DNA of 64,000 nucleotides from Gemmataceae bacterium (GTDB lineage Bacteria > Planctomycetota > Planctomycetia > Gemmatales > Gemmataceae). Every line of letters begins with the position of its first letter. Position 1 is the first letter of the stretch. Shown one piece after another: positions 34,513-44,383 of the stretch. Under the pieces are notes generated by a model. The model had not been told where the DNA came from. It did not search any database and saw only the letters and a list, made by a program, of their open reading frames with translations. The translations under genes and the position numbers were made by a program. The DNA lies in the NCBI GenBank assembly GCA_019636445.1, contig JAHBXO010000008.1, positions 117,719 to 181,718 on the forward strand, given 5' to 3'.

Positions 34513-36237
34513 TCACGCCGCGTCGGCCGGGCGGAGCGGCACGATGTCGGCTTTCGCATCGGCGCTGAGCAGCGCGTCGGCGGCGCGCTCGGCGGTCCGG
34601 CGCAACTTGTCGATCTCGGCGTCGGTCCGGCGTCGCCAGCCTTCCGCGACGGCGAGGACGATCGGTTCGTCCTTGGGAAGCTCCTTCGCGAGCAAGGCGT
34701 CCCGCTCCCGCCGGCGTTCGGCGAGTGCGGCTTGTCGGTCGCGCTCGGTGGCGTCCGCGGCGAGCCGCTGGAACTCGGCGTGCCGCGCGGTCAAGTCCGT
34801 GGATTCTTCGTGTAGGCGGGCCAGACGCTCATCGAGTTGTCGCAAGCTCCGGGCGAAGCGACCTTCCCATCGCTTGCGCAAGACGACGACGCGCTGGGCG
34901 GCGCGGGCACGCTCCGGGTGGTTTGCCGACTCGGCACACTGCTGCTCCGCGGCGATCAACCACGCCGCGAGCTGGGCCGCCTGTTCCTGCGTCTGCCGGC
35001 GCAATCGTTCGCAATCGATCAGTGTCGCGCGGCAATCGTCCACCCGTTCGCGATAGCCGGCGATCGTGTCCAGCAACTCCTCGCGACGGCGGGCGTTCTC
35101 GTCGTCCCACTTCCGGATCAGTGTCTCCATTTCGGTTTCGCGGTCCGCCAGGTGGCCGCGTCGGGCGGCCATGCCCACCTCGGCCTGTTCGCGATCGGCC
35201 AGGAAGCGCGACTCGCGCTCCACGAGCAGGCCGTGCCAATGGTCGAGTGCGGTTTGGTACTTCCAAAGCTCGCGTTCGCGTTCGCGGTGGTGGTCGTCCT
35301 GCCGGGCAAGGGCCAGCTCGCGCGCGGCGAGCGTGGCTTCGCGGAACTCGACGGCTCGGGCCAGTTCCTCGAGTTCGTCGACGGTGCGGGCTTCGGCCGA
35401 CTGCCACGCCTCGCGGGCGTTGGCCACCTGTTCGATCTGCTCCGCGAGGACGCGCCGGCCGTCGGAAAGATGCTCGGCGAGGAGGTCCAGCTCGCGACGG
35501 TGGGCTTCCAGTTCGCGGCGCTCGCGGTACAATTCGGCTTCGCGTTGCTCCAGCACCGAAAGCGCCTGCGGCGCGATGTCGCCGGCCACCATGCGGGTCA
35601 TGGCGTCGGAGCCGATCCCCGCCACGCGGTTGGCGACCGCCTTGGCGCGGGATTGTTCCAGTTCCTGAAGTTGCAGTCGGGCATTCGCCGCGCGCCGATC
35701 CAGTCCGGCGATCTCGGCGCGCAGCGTCGACAGTTCCCGTTCCGCCGTCTCGCGTTCCTTTCGGAAGCGATCGGCCGCCGCATTGGTCTCCCGTTCGCGC
35801 GTTTCCAACATTTGAAACAGGCGGGACAACTCGGCATCCCGCTCGGCCCGCTCCGCGGCAAAGAGCGACTGCTGATGGGCGAAAAGGTCCCACGCGGCCG
35901 AGAGGGCCGACCGGGATTCGTCCGTTTCGGTTTGGAATCGTTCGCGTTCGGCCGTGAATCGCGCGAATGCGGTTTGCAGTTCCTCGTGTTGCCGGGCGAT
36001 CTCCGCGCGGGCGGCGCGGATCGGCGCGGCGGCGTCGGCCGCCTTCCGACGGAACCGTTGCAGGTAGCGGGCGGCGGACTTGCGGACGCGGCGACGCGTT
36101 TCGCGGGCTTCGCGATTCAGCCGTTCGGCCTCGTCCAGCCGGGGCTTGGCGGCGGCGAGTTCGGCCCGGAGCCGTTCGCGCCCCTCGGCCAGTTGCCGCA
36201 ACAGGGCCTGTGCGTCGGGGGTGGCTGCTTCGCCCAT
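34513..36237 (-). CDS. Long coiled-coil protein of unknown function
   Basis: A 574-aa protein without signal peptide or membrane helix. It is extremely rich in Glu, Arg, Ala and Leu in heptad-like spacing from about residue 10 to 540 (for example RERFQTETDESRSALSAAWD and ERERELWKYQTALDHWHGLL). Only the central part (about 240-260) is less charged. It is likely a rod-like cytoplasmic scaffold or a partner of DNA or the envelope. The initiating MGEAATPDAQALLRQ at 36237 is plausible. High GC and Arg content make long open frames on the other strand; those are shadows. Confidence 0.8.
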   Translation of the reverse strand: MGEAATPDAQALLRQLAEGRERLRAELAAAKPRLDEAERLNREARETRRRVRKSAARYLQRFRRKAADAAAPIRAARAEIARQHEELQTAFARFTAERERFQTETDESRSALSAAWDLFAHQQSLFAAERAERDAELSRLFQMLETRERETNAAADRFRKERETAERELSTLRAEIAGLDRRAANARLQLQELEQSRAKAVANRVAGIGSDAMTRMVAGDIAPQALSVLEQREAELYRERRELEAHRRELDLLAEHLSDGRRVLAEQIEQVANAREAWQSAEARTVDELEELARAVEFREATLAARELALARQDDHHRERERELWKYQTALDHWHGLLVERESRFLADREQAEVGMAARRGHLADRETEMETLIRKWDDENARRREELLDTIAGYRERVDDCRATLIDCERLRRQTQEQAAQLAAWLIAAEQQCAESANHPERARAAQRVVVLRKRWEGRFARSLRQLDERLARLHEESTDLTARHAEFQRLAADATERDRQAALAERRRERDALLAKELPKDEPIVLAVAEGWRRRTDAEIDKLRRTAERAADALLSADAKADIVPLRPADAA

Positions 36238-36390
36238 GCCGCGTCCTCTCAGACGAAATCGTCCGCCGGGCTTATCGGCAGAACACCCGGAAAAATCCAG
36301 ATCGATTCAAGTTTGCAAAAAGTACCCTTCCGCTTCGCCCCCGCCCACGCTATGAACCGCGACTCGTCCACGGCTCCAGGGGGATCGAAC

Positions 36391-37566
36391 ATGCGTCGAC
36401 TGCTCGCAGTGGGTTTTTCGTTCGGACTGGCGACCACGGCCTCGGCGCAGTTCGCCAGCGATCGCAAGGTTCCCGCAGCACCGGCTTCTCCCCCTTCTTT
36501 CGAGCAGGTGGCGGCGACCGCGCCCAAACCCGCCGAGGCGCGCCCGAGCGCCCACCCCTGGTACGTCAAGCCGGAACACGGACCGTGGATGGTCATCGTG
36601 AAGAGCTACACCGGCGATAACGCCAAGGCCTACGCCGAGGCGCTCGCGAAGGAGATTCGCGACACCTACAAGATACCGGCGTATCTCTTCGAGCGCGGTT
36701 CGGAGGAGAAACGCAAGGAAGACGAGCGCGTCCGCCGCGAGAAGGAGAAGAAGCGCGCCGAGGAAGAAAAGCAGTTCCTCGCCCTCGCCGACCAACTGCG
36801 CGCCGAGGCGTTCCGCAAGGGGTACGACTTCCAGGAAACCAAGCCGGTCTACCACGTGCCCAAGATCCGGTACGAGGAGCAGTACGCCGTGCTCGTCGGC
36901 GGCTGGAAGGACATGGACACGGCGCGCAAGGCGCTCGACGCCATCCGCACCTGGAACGATCCGAAGGACAAGCGGCTAATGGACCGCGGATTCGTCGGCG
37001 GCGAGACGAAAGGCGGGCAGCAGGCCACGCTCAACGGCGGTTTCCTGAACCCGTTCAAGCTCGCCTTCGTCGCACCGAATCCGACGTCGCCCAAGACGTT
37101 GACGTCCGAAGGCTCCGATCCGCTCGTGTTGCAGATGAACAGGGAGGAACCGCTCTCGGTGCTCAAGATCCAGAAGCCGTGGACGCTCGTGGTGAAGAGC
37201 TATTACGCGCCGCTCGTGGACGTGAAGGACAAGGACGCCGGCAGCGCGTTCAGCATCCGCAAGCTGTTCAACTCGCGACCGGACTACCTGAACAAGACCG
37301 CGGAGATCGCGGTGAACCTGACGAAACTCCTCCGCAGCCTCCAACCGACCGCCGCCGAGCCGCGCATGGCACCGTTCGAGGCATATGTCTTGCATACGCT
37401 CAACGGCAGCTTGGTCTGCGTCGGCCAGTTCGACTCGCCGGAGGATCCGAAGATCGCCGAGATGCGGGAACGGCTGGAGGCATTACGGCTGAACGTCGGC
37501 GAAAAGGGCGCCGCCGGGAACAAGATCTATCCGTTCGACCACCTGGCGCTGATGCGGGTGAAGTGA
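36391..37566 (+). CDS. Secreted protein of unknown function
   Basis: A 391-aa protein. The signal peptide MRRLLAVGFSFGLATTASAQ ends with an AxA-type site. A Pro/Ala-rich linker follows, then WMVIVKSYTGDNAKAYAEAL, a highly charged helix (residues 100-130, RKEDERVRREKEKKRAEEEK) and QYAVLVGGWKDMDTARKALD. The pattern W-x-V-x-V-K-S-Y recurs at about 265 (WTLVVKSYYAPLVDVKD) and a related AFEAYVLHTL later, so the protein may hold two or more related SPOR-like domains. SPOR is a guess from the shape of the motif. The start at 36391 is taken at the signal peptide rather than an ATG 13 codons earlier. Confidence 0.75.
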   Translation: MRRLLAVGFSFGLATTASAQFASDRKVPAAPASPPSFEQVAATAPKPAEARPSAHPWYVKPEHGPWMVIVKSYTGDNAKAYAEALAKEIRDTYKIPAYLFERGSEEKRKEDERVRREKEKKRAEEEKQFLALADQLRAEAFRKGYDFQETKPVYHVPKIRYEEQYAVLVGGWKDMDTARKALDAIRTWNDPKDKRLMDRGFVGGETKGGQQATLNGGFLNPFKLAFVAPNPTSPKTLTSEGSDPLVLQMNREEPLSVLKIQKPWTLVVKSYYAPLVDVKDKDAGSAFSIRKLFNSRPDYLNKTAEIAVNLTKLLRSLQPTAAEPRMAPFEAYVLHTLNGSLVCVGQFDSPEDPKIAEMRERLEALRLNVGEKGAAGNKIYPFDHLALMRVK

Positions 37567-37571
37567 GCGGG

Positions 37572-38489
37572 TCAATCGCCGATCGCGAGCCGTTTCAGAT
37601 CCGGGACGACGATGGTCTGTTCGTTCGTGTCGTAGACACCGAGGATGCGGTCGGCGCGGAGTGTGATGGCGCGGCGTACGGGCATACTGGGCAGGGGGAG
37701 CGGCACGATCCGGACGCCATGGCCGGCGGGCAGGCCGTACGGTTCGCCGGCGGGCGTGCGGACGACCGCGACCCGGCGGTTCGCGGCCGGCGGCACGGGC
37801 AGCCCGCACCAGGCGGCGAGATCGACCAGCGGCAAAGCCCGACCGCGCCACACCGACAATTCGCGGACGTGCGAAGCGGCACCCGGCACCGGCGTGCCCG
37901 GTGGTGCATCGATCATTTCCGCCACGCAACCGACCGGCAGGCCGAAGCCGACAACGCGACCGCCCGGCAGCGGATATTCGTACTGCCCCAACACGACCAT
38001 GCGATCCACGCGAGCCGGCGTCCGTCGCGGTGCGGAAGGAAGCGGTTCGTCGTCCGAGGCGAAAAGGTCGACCGTTGCCGCGAGTCGGTCGGGATTCAAC
38101 CGCAAGAGCGGCGTGCCGTCGACCACAAGGACTCCGTCGAACCAGGCGTCGCGACGGGCCACCGAACGGGGGAGGGGTCTTACGGCGTCTGCGTCCAGTC
38201 GCGGTACGGGCGCGGTGCGGTCCACCAGCAGGCCGTGCCGTTCGCCCGTGATGGCGGTGAGGACGATCTGCCCGGCGCGCCGGTCCGGGTCGAGTGTCAC
38301 GCCCAAGCGTTCGGACAGGTCGATCACGGGCCACTCGCCGGCGCGGTTGGTCAGGCGCCCGGCGAGGTCGGGCCGGTCGGTCGCGGGCTTCATCCGTTCG
38401 GCGCGCTCGATGCCCAGCACGCGATCCATTTCGATGCCGACCGAGAGCGGGCCGAATGCCATGCGAACGAGTTGAGTGGTCGAGATCAT
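37572..38489 (-). CDS. Double CheW-domain protein
   Basis: A 305-aa adaptor linking receptor to CheA-type kinase. The N-terminal half (about 1-150) and C-terminal half (about 165-300) each look like a CheW beta-barrel, with PVIDLSERLGV and LPLVDLAAWCGLPV as the equivalent positions. It is the last gene of a three-gene chemosensory set; its start overlaps the CheA stop (ATGA). Two CheW domains in tandem suggest a scaffold of the array. I see no CheR, CheB or CheY gene in this window. Confidence 0.85.
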   Translation of the reverse strand: MISTTQLVRMAFGPLSVGIEMDRVLGIERAERMKPATDRPDLAGRLTNRAGEWPVIDLSERLGVTLDPDRRAGQIVLTAITGERHGLLVDRTAPVPRLDADAVRPLPRSVARRDAWFDGVLVVDGTPLLRLNPDRLAATVDLFASDDEPLPSAPRRTPARVDRMVVLGQYEYPLPGGRVVGFGLPVGCVAEMIDAPPGTPVPGAASHVRELSVWRGRALPLVDLAAWCGLPVPPAANRRVAVVRTPAGEPYGLPAGHGVRIVPLPLPSMPVRRAITLRADRILGVYDTNEQTIVVPDLKRLAIGD

Positions 38490-41284
38490 CGGGCGCTCCG
38501 CACGAGGTGCCGGACGATATCGACGAGCGCCTCGTCCTGGTAGGGTTTGGTGACATACGCGCTCGCACCGAGGTCCATCGCCTTGCGGCGGTGTTTCTCG
38601 GCGGCGCGGGATGTGATCATCACCACCGGCAATCGGGCAAGGTTCGCCTGGCCGCGGATGCTGCCGAGCAACTCGAAGCCGTCCATGCGCGGCATTTCCA
38701 CGTCCGAAAGCACGATGTCGGGCAGCGGTCCGCGGCGGAGGAGTTCGAGCGCCTCCACGCCGTCCTTCGCGGCGATCGCGGTCCAGCCCTGCCGTTCGGC
38801 GAGGGCGGCGAGCACACGACGCACGCTGGGGGAATCGTCCACGAGCAGCACGGTGGTCGCCGTACGCGGCCGCAGCGGTACGGACCGCGGCACCAGCTGC
38901 GACATCGTCGTGGACGTCCGCAGCGCCGCGGCTCGGGCCAGTTCCACCGGGTTCAAAATCAGCACCACCGACCCGTCGCCGAGCAGAGTCGCACCCGTCA
39001 CGGCAGTCGCCTTCCGCAGGTGCGGGCCGAGGTTCTTCACCACGATCTCGCGCCCGCCGAGCAGGCGCTCGACCACGACCGCCAGTCGCTTCTCGCCGGC
39101 GCGCAGCACCAGCACCGGCGGCTTCTTCACGCCCTCGTCCGGCGGCGTCTTCAACTCCAGCGTGCGGCCGAGATGCGCCACCGGCACCGTGTCGTCGCCC
39201 ACGCGCAGCACCGGGTCGAGACCGATGCGCTGCACATCCGACTCCTCAAAGCGAAGAATCTGTTCGACGCAATCCAGCGGCAGGGCGAAGGTCTGGCCGT
39301 TGGTGCGCACGAGCAGTGCCCGCGCGATGGCAAGCGTGAGCGGCAGGCGGATGGTGAAGGTGGTGCCGTGGCCGGGCCGCGACGCGATGGCGACGGTGCC
39401 CTTGAGGGCTTCGACTTTCGTTTTCACCACGTCCAGCCCGACGCCGCGGCCGGAGAGTTCGCTCACCTCGTCCTTGGTGCTGAAGCCCGGTTCGAAGAGC
39501 AAGGCGTGAACGTCTTCGGCGGGGAGTTCCGCGGCGTCGGGGAAGCCGCGGGCGAGGGCGGTCTCGCGGACAGCGGCGGTGTCGATGCCGCGGCCGTCGT
39601 CCGCGATGCGGAGGACGACCTGGTTGCCTTCGTGGGCGGCGGAGAGGCGGATGGTACCGGTTTCGGGTTTACCCAGCGCGCGGCGAACTTCGGGGCTTTC
39701 GAGGCCGTGGTCCACGGCGTTTCGCAGCAGGTGCAACAGCGGGTCGGCCATCGCTTCGAGCACCGATTTGTCGAGGCCGGTGCGCTCGCCCTCCAGCACG
39801 AGTTCGGCCCGCTTGTTCGTCTGCTCGGCGGCGTTGCGCACGGTGCGTTCGAGCTTGTTCGCGTGCGTGGACAGCGGCACCATGCGCAGGCGCATGAGCT
39901 TGTCTTCGAGGTCGCCGGCGAGGCGTGCCTGCCGTGTGAGGAACCCGTCGCAGTCGCCGTGGACGTGTGCGAGTTCGCCGGCGAGGGTCTGGATATCGTT
40001 GGTGGTTTCGGCGAGTTCGCGGCTGACGAGGTGGAATTCGGTGTAGCGGTCGAATTCGAGGGCGTCGAAGCCGTCGACCGGCGCGGCGGATTCGCCGCCG
40101 AGGGCGAGCGCTTCGAAGCCGGTATCGAGCTTGGCGCCGGCGCGGCGGAGGCGGAGCGTGCTGGGTTCGAGTTCGTTGAGGAGCCGCTGAAAGTCGGCCA
40201 TGCGGGCTTCGAAGGCAGTGCGGGCGATGACGAGTTCGCCGACGAGTTTGACGATGTCGTCAAGGCGTTCGATCGGTACACGCACGAACGAATCACCGTC
40301 CAGTCGCGCCGGTTTGGCGTCGACTTTCGGTTCAGATTTCGGCGCCGGTTCCGGTTCGGCGACGGGAACGGACGCTGCGCCGAGCGCCGCATCCAGCGCG
40401 GTGTAGAGCGCGTCGAACATCGCGGGGCGGCCGGCGATCGCGTCCTCGATCGCGTCGGTCCCCTTCAGCAGCAGGTCGATCTCCGCCGGCGTTGCCGTCC
40501 GTGTCCCCTCGAAATACAGGTCGAGCAGGTCTTCCATACGGTGCGCGAGCTTCGTCACGTTCGCGAAGCCGACCATCGCCGCAGTGCCCTTGAGGGTGTG
40601 CGCAGCGCGGCGGATGTCCTGCCATTGTTCGCGATCGGCCGGATCGGTCTTGGTGCGCGGGAGGAGCGTCGTCAGCGCGCGCAGGTGGTCGTCGGCTTCA
40701 AGGCGGAAGACTTCCAGCAACTCCGGCGGCACGTCGCTCGCCGGCGCGGCCGATTCCACCGGCTTGGGGATCGGCGGCGCCAGCGCGGCGAAATCGGGAA
40801 TCGTGTCGTCCAGCGTCGGTTCGGCTTCCTCGAACGGCAGGATCCAGCCCGGTCCGCCGAGCGCCGCGCCTGTCGCGGCAGACGCCGGCGCGGGAAGGCC
40901 GCGCAGGGCGCGCAGCCCCTCCACGGCATCCGCGACGATCGCGTCCTCATCGATCGACTCCGAGAGCGCGTTCTCGAGATAGCGTTCAATCGCGACGACG
41001 GCGGTTTCGAACGTCGGGAAGATTTCCGGGTCGGGTACGAGGCGGCCCTGTCGGAGGTCGTCGAGCGCGGTCTCGAGGTGGTGCGCGAGATGGCTGAGGC
41101 CGTCGAGGCCGACCATCGCGGCCGCGCCTTTGATGGTGTGGACGCCGCGATGCGCTTCTTCGGACGCGGCGACATCGAGCGGGTTCTCTCGAATGGCGGC
41201 GAGGCCGGCGCGGATCGCCGGCAGGTAACCTTCCGCTTCTTCGAGGAAGCCGAGCAGGATATCGGGATCGACCGTGCGGCTCAT
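38486..41284 (-). CDS. CheA-type hybrid histidine kinase with two Hpt domains and a receiver
   Basis: A 932-aa kinase. The first Hpt has its His at residue 49 (GVHTIKGAAAMVG) and the second at 229 (AAHTLKGTAAMVG). A dimerisation region starts near 335. The catalytic domain shows LLHLLRNAVDHGLESPEVR (N box), IADDGRGID (G1), and SGRGVGLDVVKTKVEALKG (G2). A CheW-like domain follows (LPLDCVEQIL). A C-terminal receiver (about 805-930) has LLVDDSPSVRRVL, the phospho-accepting Asp in VLSDVEMPRMDGFE, MITSRA and the Lys in VTKPYQDE. This is the layout of ChpA- or FrzE-like kinases, which control surface motility or other outputs rather than flagella alone. Confidence 0.94.
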   Translation of the reverse strand: MSRTVDPDILLGFLEEAEGYLPAIRAGLAAIRENPLDVAASEEAHRGVHTIKGAAAMVGLDGLSHLAHHLETALDDLRQGRLVPDPEIFPTFETAVVAIERYLENALSESIDEDAIVADAVEGLRALRGLPAPASAATGAALGGPGWILPFEEAEPTLDDTIPDFAALAPPIPKPVESAAPASDVPPELLEVFRLEADDHLRALTTLLPRTKTDPADREQWQDIRRAAHTLKGTAAMVGFANVTKLAHRMEDLLDLYFEGTRTATPAEIDLLLKGTDAIEDAIAGRPAMFDALYTALDAALGAASVPVAEPEPAPKSEPKVDAKPARLDGDSFVRVPIERLDDIVKLVGELVIARTAFEARMADFQRLLNELEPSTLRLRRAGAKLDTGFEALALGGESAAPVDGFDALEFDRYTEFHLVSRELAETTNDIQTLAGELAHVHGDCDGFLTRQARLAGDLEDKLMRLRMVPLSTHANKLERTVRNAAEQTNKRAELVLEGERTGLDKSVLEAMADPLLHLLRNAVDHGLESPEVRRALGKPETGTIRLSAAHEGNQVVLRIADDGRGIDTAAVRETALARGFPDAAELPAEDVHALLFEPGFSTKDEVSELSGRGVGLDVVKTKVEALKGTVAIASRPGHGTTFTIRLPLTLAIARALLVRTNGQTFALPLDCVEQILRFEESDVQRIGLDPVLRVGDDTVPVAHLGRTLELKTPPDEGVKKPPVLVLRAGEKRLAVVVERLLGGREIVVKNLGPHLRKATAVTGATLLGDGSVVLILNPVELARAAALRTSTTMSQLVPRSVPLRPRTATTVLLVDDSPSVRRVLAALAERQGWTAIAAKDGVEALELLRRGPLPDIVLSDVEMPRMDGFELLGSIRGQANLARLPVVMITSRAAEKHRRKAMDLGASAYVTKPYQDEALVDIVRHLVRSAR

Positions 41285-41333
41285 GAAGCGACTCGACGGG
41301 TTTCGAGGAAGATTCGCGGAGGAACGCCGGCGA

Positions 41334-42746
41334 TTACGCCTTGTTACCGTAGCCGTGCGGCAGCTTGAACGCCGACACCGAGCCGCGGAGTTCCTCGGCC
41401 AGCTTCGCCAGCGAACCGACGCTCTCGGCGGTCTGCTTCGTACCGCTGGCCGTGCGCTTCGTGATCTGGCTGATGCTGCCCATGGACCGCGCCAGTGCCT
41501 CGGAACTGCGCGCCTGCTGTTTGGACGCCTGCGAAATCGAGTGGATGATCTCGGAGAGCTTAAGCGAGACGCCTTCGATCTCGTTGAGCGATTGGCCCGC
41601 CTGGTTCGCGATCTTCGAGCCGCTCACGACTTCCTGGATGTTCTTTTCCATGGCGCCGACGGCCTCGTTCGTTTCGCCCTGGATCGCCTTCACGAGCGCC
41701 GCGATCTTTTTCGTGGCCTCGGTGGAGCGCACCGCCAGCCGCTCGACTTCCTCGGCGACCACCGCGAAACCGCGTCCCGCGTCCCCGGCGGCGGCGGCCT
41801 GGATCGACGCGTTCAACGCCAGGATGCTCGTCCGGTCCGCGATGTCGTCGATGAGTTGCACGATCTGGCCGATCTCCTGCGACGTCTCGCCCAGCCGCTT
41901 GATTCGCTTGGCCGTCTCCTGCGCCTGCTCGCGGATCTTGTTCATCCCCTCGATGGTGTTGCGCACGGCCTGGTTGCCCTGCTTCGCGGTCGCGAGCGCC
42001 TGCTGGGCCACGGCGGTCGACGAGGCCGCGTTGTCCGAAACCTGTTGGATGCTCGCGGCGATCTCGTCGATGGCGGCGGAGGTGTTCACGATCTGTTCGG
42101 TCTGCACTTCCGAGCCGTCGACCAGTTCCTCGGCCGAGGTGCTGATCTTGGTGGCCGCCGCCGTCACCTGGTTCGTCGCCTTCTGCACGTTGCCGACGAT
42201 GCGCCGGAGGTGGTCGATCATGAAATTGAAGCTGTCGGCGATGGCGCCGGTCATGTCGGCGGAGACTTCGGCTTCCTTCGTCAGGTCGCCATCGGCCACG
42301 CCGGAAACTTCGTCCAGCAGCTTCATGATGCTGCGCTGGATCTCGGCCTTCTCATCCCGCGATTGCACGAGCGCGGAGGTTTTGTCCAGCATGGCGTTCA
42401 GGGAATCGGCCACTTCGCCGAGCTCATCGTCGCCGAGCGACTTGGCGCGGGCGGAGAAGTCGCCGGACTCGACGCGCTGCAGCACGGAGTTCAAATTCTC
42501 CGACTGCGCGCCGAGCGCACGGGCGACGAGCATGATGACGAGGAAGCCGACCGACACGCAGACCGCGACGGCGGCGAGGGCGAACGTGGTCTTCTTCTGT
42601 TGTTCCGCGGGATCGGCCGACATCGCCAAGGCGGGATACAGCGCAACGGCCACGGCCACCGCGAACGGCACCGCGATCAGGGCGCACTTCTTTCCCAGAC
42701 TCAGACTGGCGAACATCGACGATTGTGAACTCTTGGAGCGGGCCAT
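41334..42746 (-). CDS. PilJ-like methyl-accepting chemotaxis protein with almost no periplasmic part
   Basis: A 470-aa receptor. Two membrane helices (about 20-40 and 55-75) are separated by only about 15 residues, so there is no periplasmic sensor domain. HAMP-like segments follow ([34 protein letters not shown]), then the signalling domain with the tip [20 protein letters not shown] and [20 protein letters not shown]. The tip resembles PilJ-type receptors of Pil-Chp systems. It is the first gene of the operon before CheA (50-base gap) and CheW. Its input may be a partner protein or the membrane; that is inference. Confidence 0.9.
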   Translation of the reverse strand: MARSKSSQSSMFASLSLGKKCALIAVPFAVAVAVALYPALAMSADPAEQQKKTTFALAAVAVCVSVGFLVIMLVARALGAQSENLNSVLQRVESGDFSARAKSLGDDELGEVADSLNAMLDKTSALVQSRDEKAEIQRSIMKLLDEVSGVADGDLTKEAEVSADMTGAIADSFNFMIDHLRRIVGNVQKATNQVTAAATKISTSAEELVDGSEVQTEQIVNTSAAIDEIAASIQQVSDNAASSTAVAQQALATAKQGNQAVRNTIEGMNKIREQAQETAKRIKRLGETSQEIGQIVQLIDDIADRTSILALNASIQAAAAGDAGRGFAVVAEEVERLAVRSTEATKKIAALVKAIQGETNEAVGAMEKNIQEVVSGSKIANQAGQSLNEIEGVSLKLSEIIHSISQASKQQARSSEALARSMGSISQITKRTASGTKQTAESVGSLAKLAEELRGSVSAFKLPHGYGNKA

Positions 42747-42964
42747 CGGGCTACCTCGGAAGCGGAAACGGCGTGCCGGAGCCGCAGACCAACGGCGCGC
42801 GGGCCGAGGGTCGGGCGTCTGAGCGAACCTAGTACACGGACGGAAGATTGCGCGCTCGGTCGGAATCGGAGCGATGGGAATTTCCGAAACTTGCGATCCG
42901 GCGCGGAAAGGTGAAGGGTCTGGCGCGAATCGTTCGATCGGCGAAGAACGGCGGGCACTCCCGC

Positions 42965-43390
42965 TCAGCGCTTCGGCGCCTGACCGCGCACCACGGCCTT
43001 TGACGGCGGCGCGTCGTGGCCCTCAGGCGCGGGGTGGCCGACCCCGACTTGGTCCTGCGCGAATTTGAACGCCGCAGCCTCGGCACGCGGCCAATCGCCC
43101 GCCTTCGCCATCGCCAGCACGCGGTCGAACCCGGTTCGCTCGCCCGCGCTCAACTTCCCCTCACGCGCGAGCTGATCCAGACCCGATTCCACGCGAGCCA
43201 GCCGAACCGGGTCCTTGGTGTTGCACGCCGCGTAGAGCAGTTGCATCAACCCGAGCGCCTCGCGGCTCTTCACGGGTTCGTACTGCCGGCAGCCCGGCCA
43301 CCACACCAGCATCAACGGCACGAGCAGAACGCCCGCCAAGCCGCCGAGCCGCCACACCCGCCGCGTGTCGTCATCGCGTTCAGTAGTCAC
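42965..43390 (-). CDS. Small membrane-anchored protein of unknown function
   Basis: A 141-aa protein from a GTG start at 43390, which overlaps the end of the DUF1559 gene by 11 bases. A single membrane helix (about 14-33, [20 protein letters not shown]) is followed by a helical region with [20 protein letters not shown] and a tail. It looks like the short companion proteins that often follow DUF1559 genes in planctomycetes. No domain recognised. Confidence 0.7.
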   Translation of the reverse strand: MTTERDDDTRRVWRLGGLAGVLLVPLMLVWWPGCRQYEPVKSREALGLMQLLYAACNTKDPVRLARVESGLDQLAREGKLSAGERTGFDRVLAMAKAGDWPRAEAAAFKFAQDQVGVGHPAPEGHDAPPSKAVVRGQAPKR

Positions 43391-44324
43391 CGACCACCTC
43401 CCCGCCGCGAATGCTGGCGAGCGCCGCCCACGTATTCAGGTTCACCGAGGTCGGCACGAATCGCACGCTCCCATCGCCCAGCAGCACGTTCCCGCCCTGC
43501 CATGGCGCATACATCTGGCAGACGTGGCACGTCGGAAAGCTCGGTGGATGCACGACGCCCGGCTCCGCCGGCGCCGGTCCGCTGTGGCAGAGCACCAACG
43601 TCGCCGCCGCATCGCACGACGTGAACGGATACCGGAACGGATCGAGCGGGCAGACTTCTGCACCCGGCACGACGCCGACCCACGTCTTGTCGCTGATCGT
43701 GGTATGTTCACCCACGAAGACGGTATTGCTGAGGCCATCCGTCACGCCCGCAGTGCGCGTCTTCGAGTTACGGTAGAACGGCCCGACCCCGGGCAGACCG
43801 GACAGGTCCGCACGGTCGTAGGCCCACGTTTCGTCCTGGCCGTTGTTCGCGACGAAGTGCGAGAGACCGAACTCCGCAAGGACCGCGCCGCCGGAATCCT
43901 TCACGGTCATGGTCGGCCCGGCGTTCGGCGCGGCCGGGCAGAGAAACACCTTCAACGGCGTCCGCACCGCGGCGGCGTTCACCGAGTCCCAACACGGCCG
44001 ATCGAGCCGAAGCTGGCGAAACAAGGTGTCCTGTTCCAGGTGCGGCAGAATGAATGTGCCCCACGCCCAGCCCGGCGCGGCATCGACCGCCGGCACCGGC
44101 TGCCCCGCATAGCCGGCCTGATACCCCGGCGGGAACATCCCGTTCGCGTCGTGATACCCGTGGAACGCGAGGCCGATCTGCTTGAGGTTATTCTGGCTCT
44201 GGGCACGCGCCGCCGCCTCGCGCACCTTCTGCACGGCGGGCAATAGCAGGCCGATGAGAATGGCGATGATGGCGATGACGACGAGGAGTTCGATGAGCGT
44301 GAAGCCACGACGAAGGGATTGCAT
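43380..44324 (-). CDS. DUF1559 prepilin-like protein
   Basis: A 314-aa member of the very large planctomycete DUF1559 family. It begins MQSLRRGFTLIELLVVIAII, a type III (prepilin) signal with G-F-T-L-I-E-L-L and a long hydrophobic helix, then [20 protein letters not shown] and LKQIGLAFHGYHD. The C-terminal NVLLGDGSVRFV is the family's final motif. A prepilin peptidase would cut after Gly 7. The role is unknown; it is thought to form pseudopilus-like or surface structures. It is followed by the small coupled protein above. Confidence 0.95.
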   Translation of the reverse strand: MQSLRRGFTLIELLVVIAIIAILIGLLLPAVQKVREAAARAQSQNNLKQIGLAFHGYHDANGMFPPGYQAGYAGQPVPAVDAAPGWAWGTFILPHLEQDTLFRQLRLDRPCWDSVNAAAVRTPLKVFLCPAAPNAGPTMTVKDSGGAVLAEFGLSHFVANNGQDETWAYDRADLSGLPGVGPFYRNSKTRTAGVTDGLSNTVFVGEHTTISDKTWVGVVPGAEVCPLDPFRYPFTSCDAAATLVLCHSGPAPAEPGVVHPPSFPTCHVCQMYAPWQGGNVLLGDGSVRFVPTSVNLNTWAALASIRGGEVVGDY

Positions 44325-44383
44325 ACGATGCTCCTAACGAGTCATCGTAGTTTAATCGAACAGTATTGTTAGACAAATCTAAT

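Noticed and set aside
38294..41368. 1024-codon plus-strand frame opposite cheA
   Set aside because: Composition is that of an antisense shadow (Arg, Gly, Glu, Phe-Glu repeats); the kinase on the other strand has every catalytic motif.
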